From Isosphaera pallida ATCC 43644 (lineage in GTDB: Bacteria > Planctomycetota > Planctomycetia > Isosphaerales > Isosphaeraceae): a stretch of DNA of 64,000 nt. The translations under genes were made by a program, and so were the position numbers. Position 1 is the first letter of the stretch. Every line of letters begins with the position of its first letter. Positions 61,635-64,000 of the stretch are shown one piece after another. Under the pieces are notes generated by a model. That model worked only from the letters and a program-made list of their open reading frames with translations, searched no databases and was not told the DNA's origin. The stretch lies in assembly GCF_000186345.1 (NCBI RefSeq), contig NC_014962.1, positions 2,294,001-2,358,000 on the forward strand, given 5' to 3'.

Positions 61635-62336
61635 CCTCGCACTCCCTCGCCTCGCCGGACCTCCCTTGGCCGTGGTTGAACTGGTTCGCCCAAGGCCGCG
61701 ACAGGGTACGGCCTGCTCGTCCCGCGTCAAGTCCACTCCACCACACCCAACCCAAGGGCGACGCAGAACCAAGGCCCCACGCCTTCTGACTTGAGACCGC
61801 GTTCCGGCGACGACACTCAAGCCGCTTCGTCAGAATTGCGTCAACCCCCACAATCCATTCAGCCCGAGCAATCGGGAGTCGAGTCCCGATCTTCGCGCGA
61901 TCACGGCGTTGTCGTCAGAGCGGGCAACCGATGAGGAACAACAACGTCAAGGAGTGGCGTGACGCGAAGCTGGACTCGAAACCGTGCCGAAGGGTGGGTG
62001 ATTCCTCCGTTTTTGGATGGTTTCGCGTCGGCTTCGATTGCTTCTCTCGGTCAGTCGGCGAAACACACGAACGTCATCAAGATCGTTCCGATCAACTCCG
62101 CCGACCGGACGGTTCCGGTATGGCTTGGGTCGCCCACCACGGCCGTTCTGGACCCGAGCGGTCATCGGGTGGAAAGCGATCCAAAACGATCGGGTGTACG
62201 CTTGGGCGAGGTTGAAGTCCCCTCCATCAGACCAACCACGCCCATCGATACGATCATGGTGACTTCGCCCCTCCCGATCCGTGGATGGATTGGGTGGCGT
62301 CGTGGGTGATTCAGGAATCGGCAGGAGGCCGGAACG
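61635..62336. other. Divergent intergenic region
   Basis: About 700 bases between the P450-like gene (minus) and the TolC-like gene (plus). Long spurious frames cross it on both strands, but none shows family motifs or a good start. AGGAGG at its end serves the next gene. Confidence 0.4.
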
Positions 62337-64000
62337 ATGTGCGGACAGGGACGTTGGCCGCGCGGCCTGACCGCGTTGGGGCTGCTCGTCAGTCTCGGCG
62401 GCTGTACGATGACGGCGACCGAATCCAGAATCGCCTCCTACTCGCATCCAGCGCTCGATCGAGTTGCCGCGCCGGCGGTGGATCGAACATCGAAGGATTC
62501 CTCCCCGAACGCGCCCGTGACACACGGCATCATTCCGACCCGACTCGACTCAATCACCCTCCGCGCGCAGTCGCCGACCGCGACCCACAGCGCAGCATCG
62601 CGGTCGGGTTCGCTTCGCCCCCGTGCCGACGAGCCCGCCGCGGAGTCTTCTTCCGTTTCCACCGCCGTCACCGATCCCGGTCCGGCGGCTCGGTCAGCCA
62701 ACCTCGCCCTCGCGCCGGAGGTCAAGCGAACGCCTCCAAGCTCCCCACCGGTTCGTTCGGGCGGAGTCGCTACCGTGCGTTCGGCTCAAGACGGGCGGGA
62801 GGTTTGGGAGGCTCCATCCCCCCAAACCATTCACACCCACCTTCCCGCTGCCCTGGACTCCTCGTTGGTCGGCGGTGCCGAACCGTCCCGAAAAGCCGAC
62901 GAGGCCGATTCGGACCGGGAGGCCTGGACTCTCGATCAGTTGATCGAGCGCGCGAAGACGGAAAATCGGGAATTGGCCGCCGCAAGGGCTCGGGTTCAGG
63001 CGTTGGGAGGAATGGAGGCCGGCGTGCGGTATCGGCAAACCGGCCAATTCCTAGGCATCCCGATCGTGGAGTCGGTTCCATACGTGGCCGACTCGACCGA
63101 ATTGCAACGTCGCCTCTGCGAGATGGCTCGCCGCGAGCAAGCAGTGGTGGCCGCGGTCAAAGCGGCAGTGGCAGAACTCCTCTACGCTCAACGGGGTCTG
63201 GCCGAGTTGAAACTCAGTCACGACGAGGCGAAACGGGTGGTCGAAGACGCCCGCCGACGCCTGCCCAACGGCTCCGACGCCTCCTCCGACCTACTTCGCG
63301 CTGAGGTCGCTCTAACCGAGTTGGATCACGAACGTGCCGAACTGGAGCGCGTCCAGCGTCACGCCCGCGCTCGTCTGGCAGCTCTGCTGCACTGGGACGA
63401 CCCGGACCACCTTCGTCTGGCCGATCACGACCCCGGGTTGATCACCCGCGACGCAACCGATCCCCAGGCGTTGTGTCAGGAGATCGAGCGGTTGGTCGCC
63501 CAGGTGGCCGACACCAACCCCGGCCTCCAGGCCGCCGCCTGGATCGCCCACAGCCCCGCCACCGCCGCCGGCGGTGCCGCGGCCCTGATCGCCGCCACCC
63601 TCGATTACGAGTCGGCCCGCGACGGTTCGATCATGGCCATCCGCGCTTTGGGAGCCGAAGCCCTCGCGCTGGCTCACCGTCTGGAATCCACTCGTCAACG
63701 GATCCTCCCCCGCGTCGCCCAAGCCTGGACCTTGGCTCGGGAGGACTACCTCAACGGCTCGATTGAATATCAGACCCTACGCGATACCCAAAACGAGTGG
63801 CATCGCGCGCGGTTGAACCACCATCGGCTCGACGCCGATCTGAGCATCGCCCTGGCTCGTTTGGAGCAAGCCGTGGGCCGCGAACTCGACACCCGCGCCT
63901 TGGGGCTCCGTCTGCTGAACGACGCCTCCTCCCCCGACACCGAAGCCCAGCGCGACCTCGGGCGGAAATCGTCCACAACCGATTCCAGCAGCTCCAGCGG
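62337..64000 (+). CDS. TolC-family outer membrane lipoprotein, C-terminus cut by window edge
   Basis: The frame is open from ATG 62337 to the right edge (554 codons visible). AGGAGG stands 8 nt upstream. The N-terminus is a lipoprotein signal (MCGQGRWPRGLTALGLLVSL then GGC, lipobox Cys about residue 23). A long Pro/Ser/Ala-rich linker (about 30-190) precedes the coiled-coil outer membrane factor domain: WTLDQLIERAKTENRELAAA at about 197, then RRLCEMARREQAVVAAVKAAVAEL-type helices and LRAEVALTELDHERAELERV, and the second repeat LEQAVGRELDTRAL. This is the second TolC-like gene in the window. The upstream Pro-rich linker mirrors, in the opposite position, the Pro-rich tail of the first. Partner pump not visible. 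Confidence 0.87.
   Translation, partial: MCGQGRWPRGLTALGLLVSLGGCTMTATESRIASYSHPALDRVAAPAVDRTSKDSSPNAPVTHGIIPTRLDSITLRAQSPTATHSAASRSGSLRPRADEPAAESSSVSTAVTDPGPAARSANLALAPEVKRTPPSSPPVRSGGVATVRSAQDGREVWEAPSPQTIHTHLPAALDSSLVGGAEPSRKADEADSDREAWTLDQLIERAKTENRELAAARARVQALGGMEAGVRYRQTGQFLGIPIVESVPYVADSTELQRRLCEMARREQAVVAAVKAAVAELLYAQRGLAELKLSHDEAKRVVEDARRRLPNGSDASSDLLRAEVALTELDHERAELERVQRHARARLAALLHWDDPDHLRLADHDPGLITRDATDPQALCQEIERLVAQVADTNPGLQAAAWIAHSPATAAGGAAALIAATLDYESARDGSIMAIRALGAEALALAHRLESTRQRILPRVAQAWTLAREDYLNGSIEYQTLRDTQNEWHRARLNHHRLDADLSIALARLEQAVGRELDTRALGLRLLNDASSPDTEAQRDLGRKSSTTDSSSSS

Noticed and set aside
61947-62525. 192-aa minus-strand frame in the divergent region
   Set aside because: Arg-rich shadow crossing the promoter and start of the TolC-like gene; no motif.
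62285-63304. 339-aa plus-strand frame in the last TolC-like gene
   Set aside because: Arg/Gly-rich with no family motif. The real frame begins at ATG 62337 with AGGAGG, a lipobox and TolC-like coiled coils, and runs off the window edge.

Overview
The window looks like chromosomal DNA from a planctomycete, most likely the Isosphaeraceae/Gemmatales side of the phylum. This is inferred from gene content: a DUF1559 pseudopilin-like protein, four giant surface proteins with an N-terminal LEPR-XLL-type motif, an ELWxxDGT-repeat protein, an 11-fold Calx-beta protein, a beta-helix/FN3/dockerin protein, a PEP-CTERM-like tail, an RDD-linked Ser/Thr kinase, class II ribonucleotide reductase, high GC and wide intergenic spacing. 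No species can be named from sequence alone.

Layout. 1-6131 (minus): an operon-like run with methylmalonyl-CoA epimerase, a biotin-dependent carboxyltransferase/decarboxylase alpha subunit, an OadG-like anchor, a biotin carrier and a Na+-pumping OadB/MmdB-type subunit, followed by a class I CoA-transferase cut by the left edge. Together they would decarboxylate methylmalonyl-CoA to propionyl-CoA, export Na+ and recycle CoA (or run in reverse). 6585-16526: a beta-propeller/phosphoesterase fusion, a TolC-like lipoprotein, class II RNR (nrdJ) with a strong terminator, and rplU. 17003-21178 (plus): rpsB-tsf-pyrH-frr, the conserved translation cluster but with unusually wide gaps, followed by tRNA-Val with a clear promoter.

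21934-29267: a molybdopterin-domain protein, the DUF1559 protein, tRNA-Cys, an unknown secreted protein, a tandem kinase-RDD/pseudokinase-RDD protein and a ribosome hibernation factor homologue. 29413-45201: mostly cell-surface genes (ELWxxDGT protein, FecR/HEAT-like membrane protein, two LEPR-motif proteins, PEP-CTERM-like protein), a small HTH regulator beside a palindrome, and a tRNA-Lys(UUU) gene interrupted in its anticodon by a 325-nt group I intron. 45302-64000: typA/bipA, a sialidase-like protein, a frameshifted IS630-type transposase scrap, the giant Calx-beta protein with a 66-bp tandem repeat, a CDP-paratose 2-epimerase-like enzyme, an MFS transporter, a HExxH peptidase-like protein translationally coupled to a cytochrome-P450-like protein that lacks the haem cysteine, and a second TolC-like lipoprotein cut by the right edge.

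Strongest leads: the tRNA-Lys group I intron, the cysteine-less P450 homologue coupled to a peptidase-like protein, the duplicated kinase-RDD architecture with a degenerate second kinase, and the Na+-pump operon that carries its own epimerase and CoA-transferase. Start sites were moved inward from the longest reading frames wherever a ribosome binding site, signal peptide or family length supported it.
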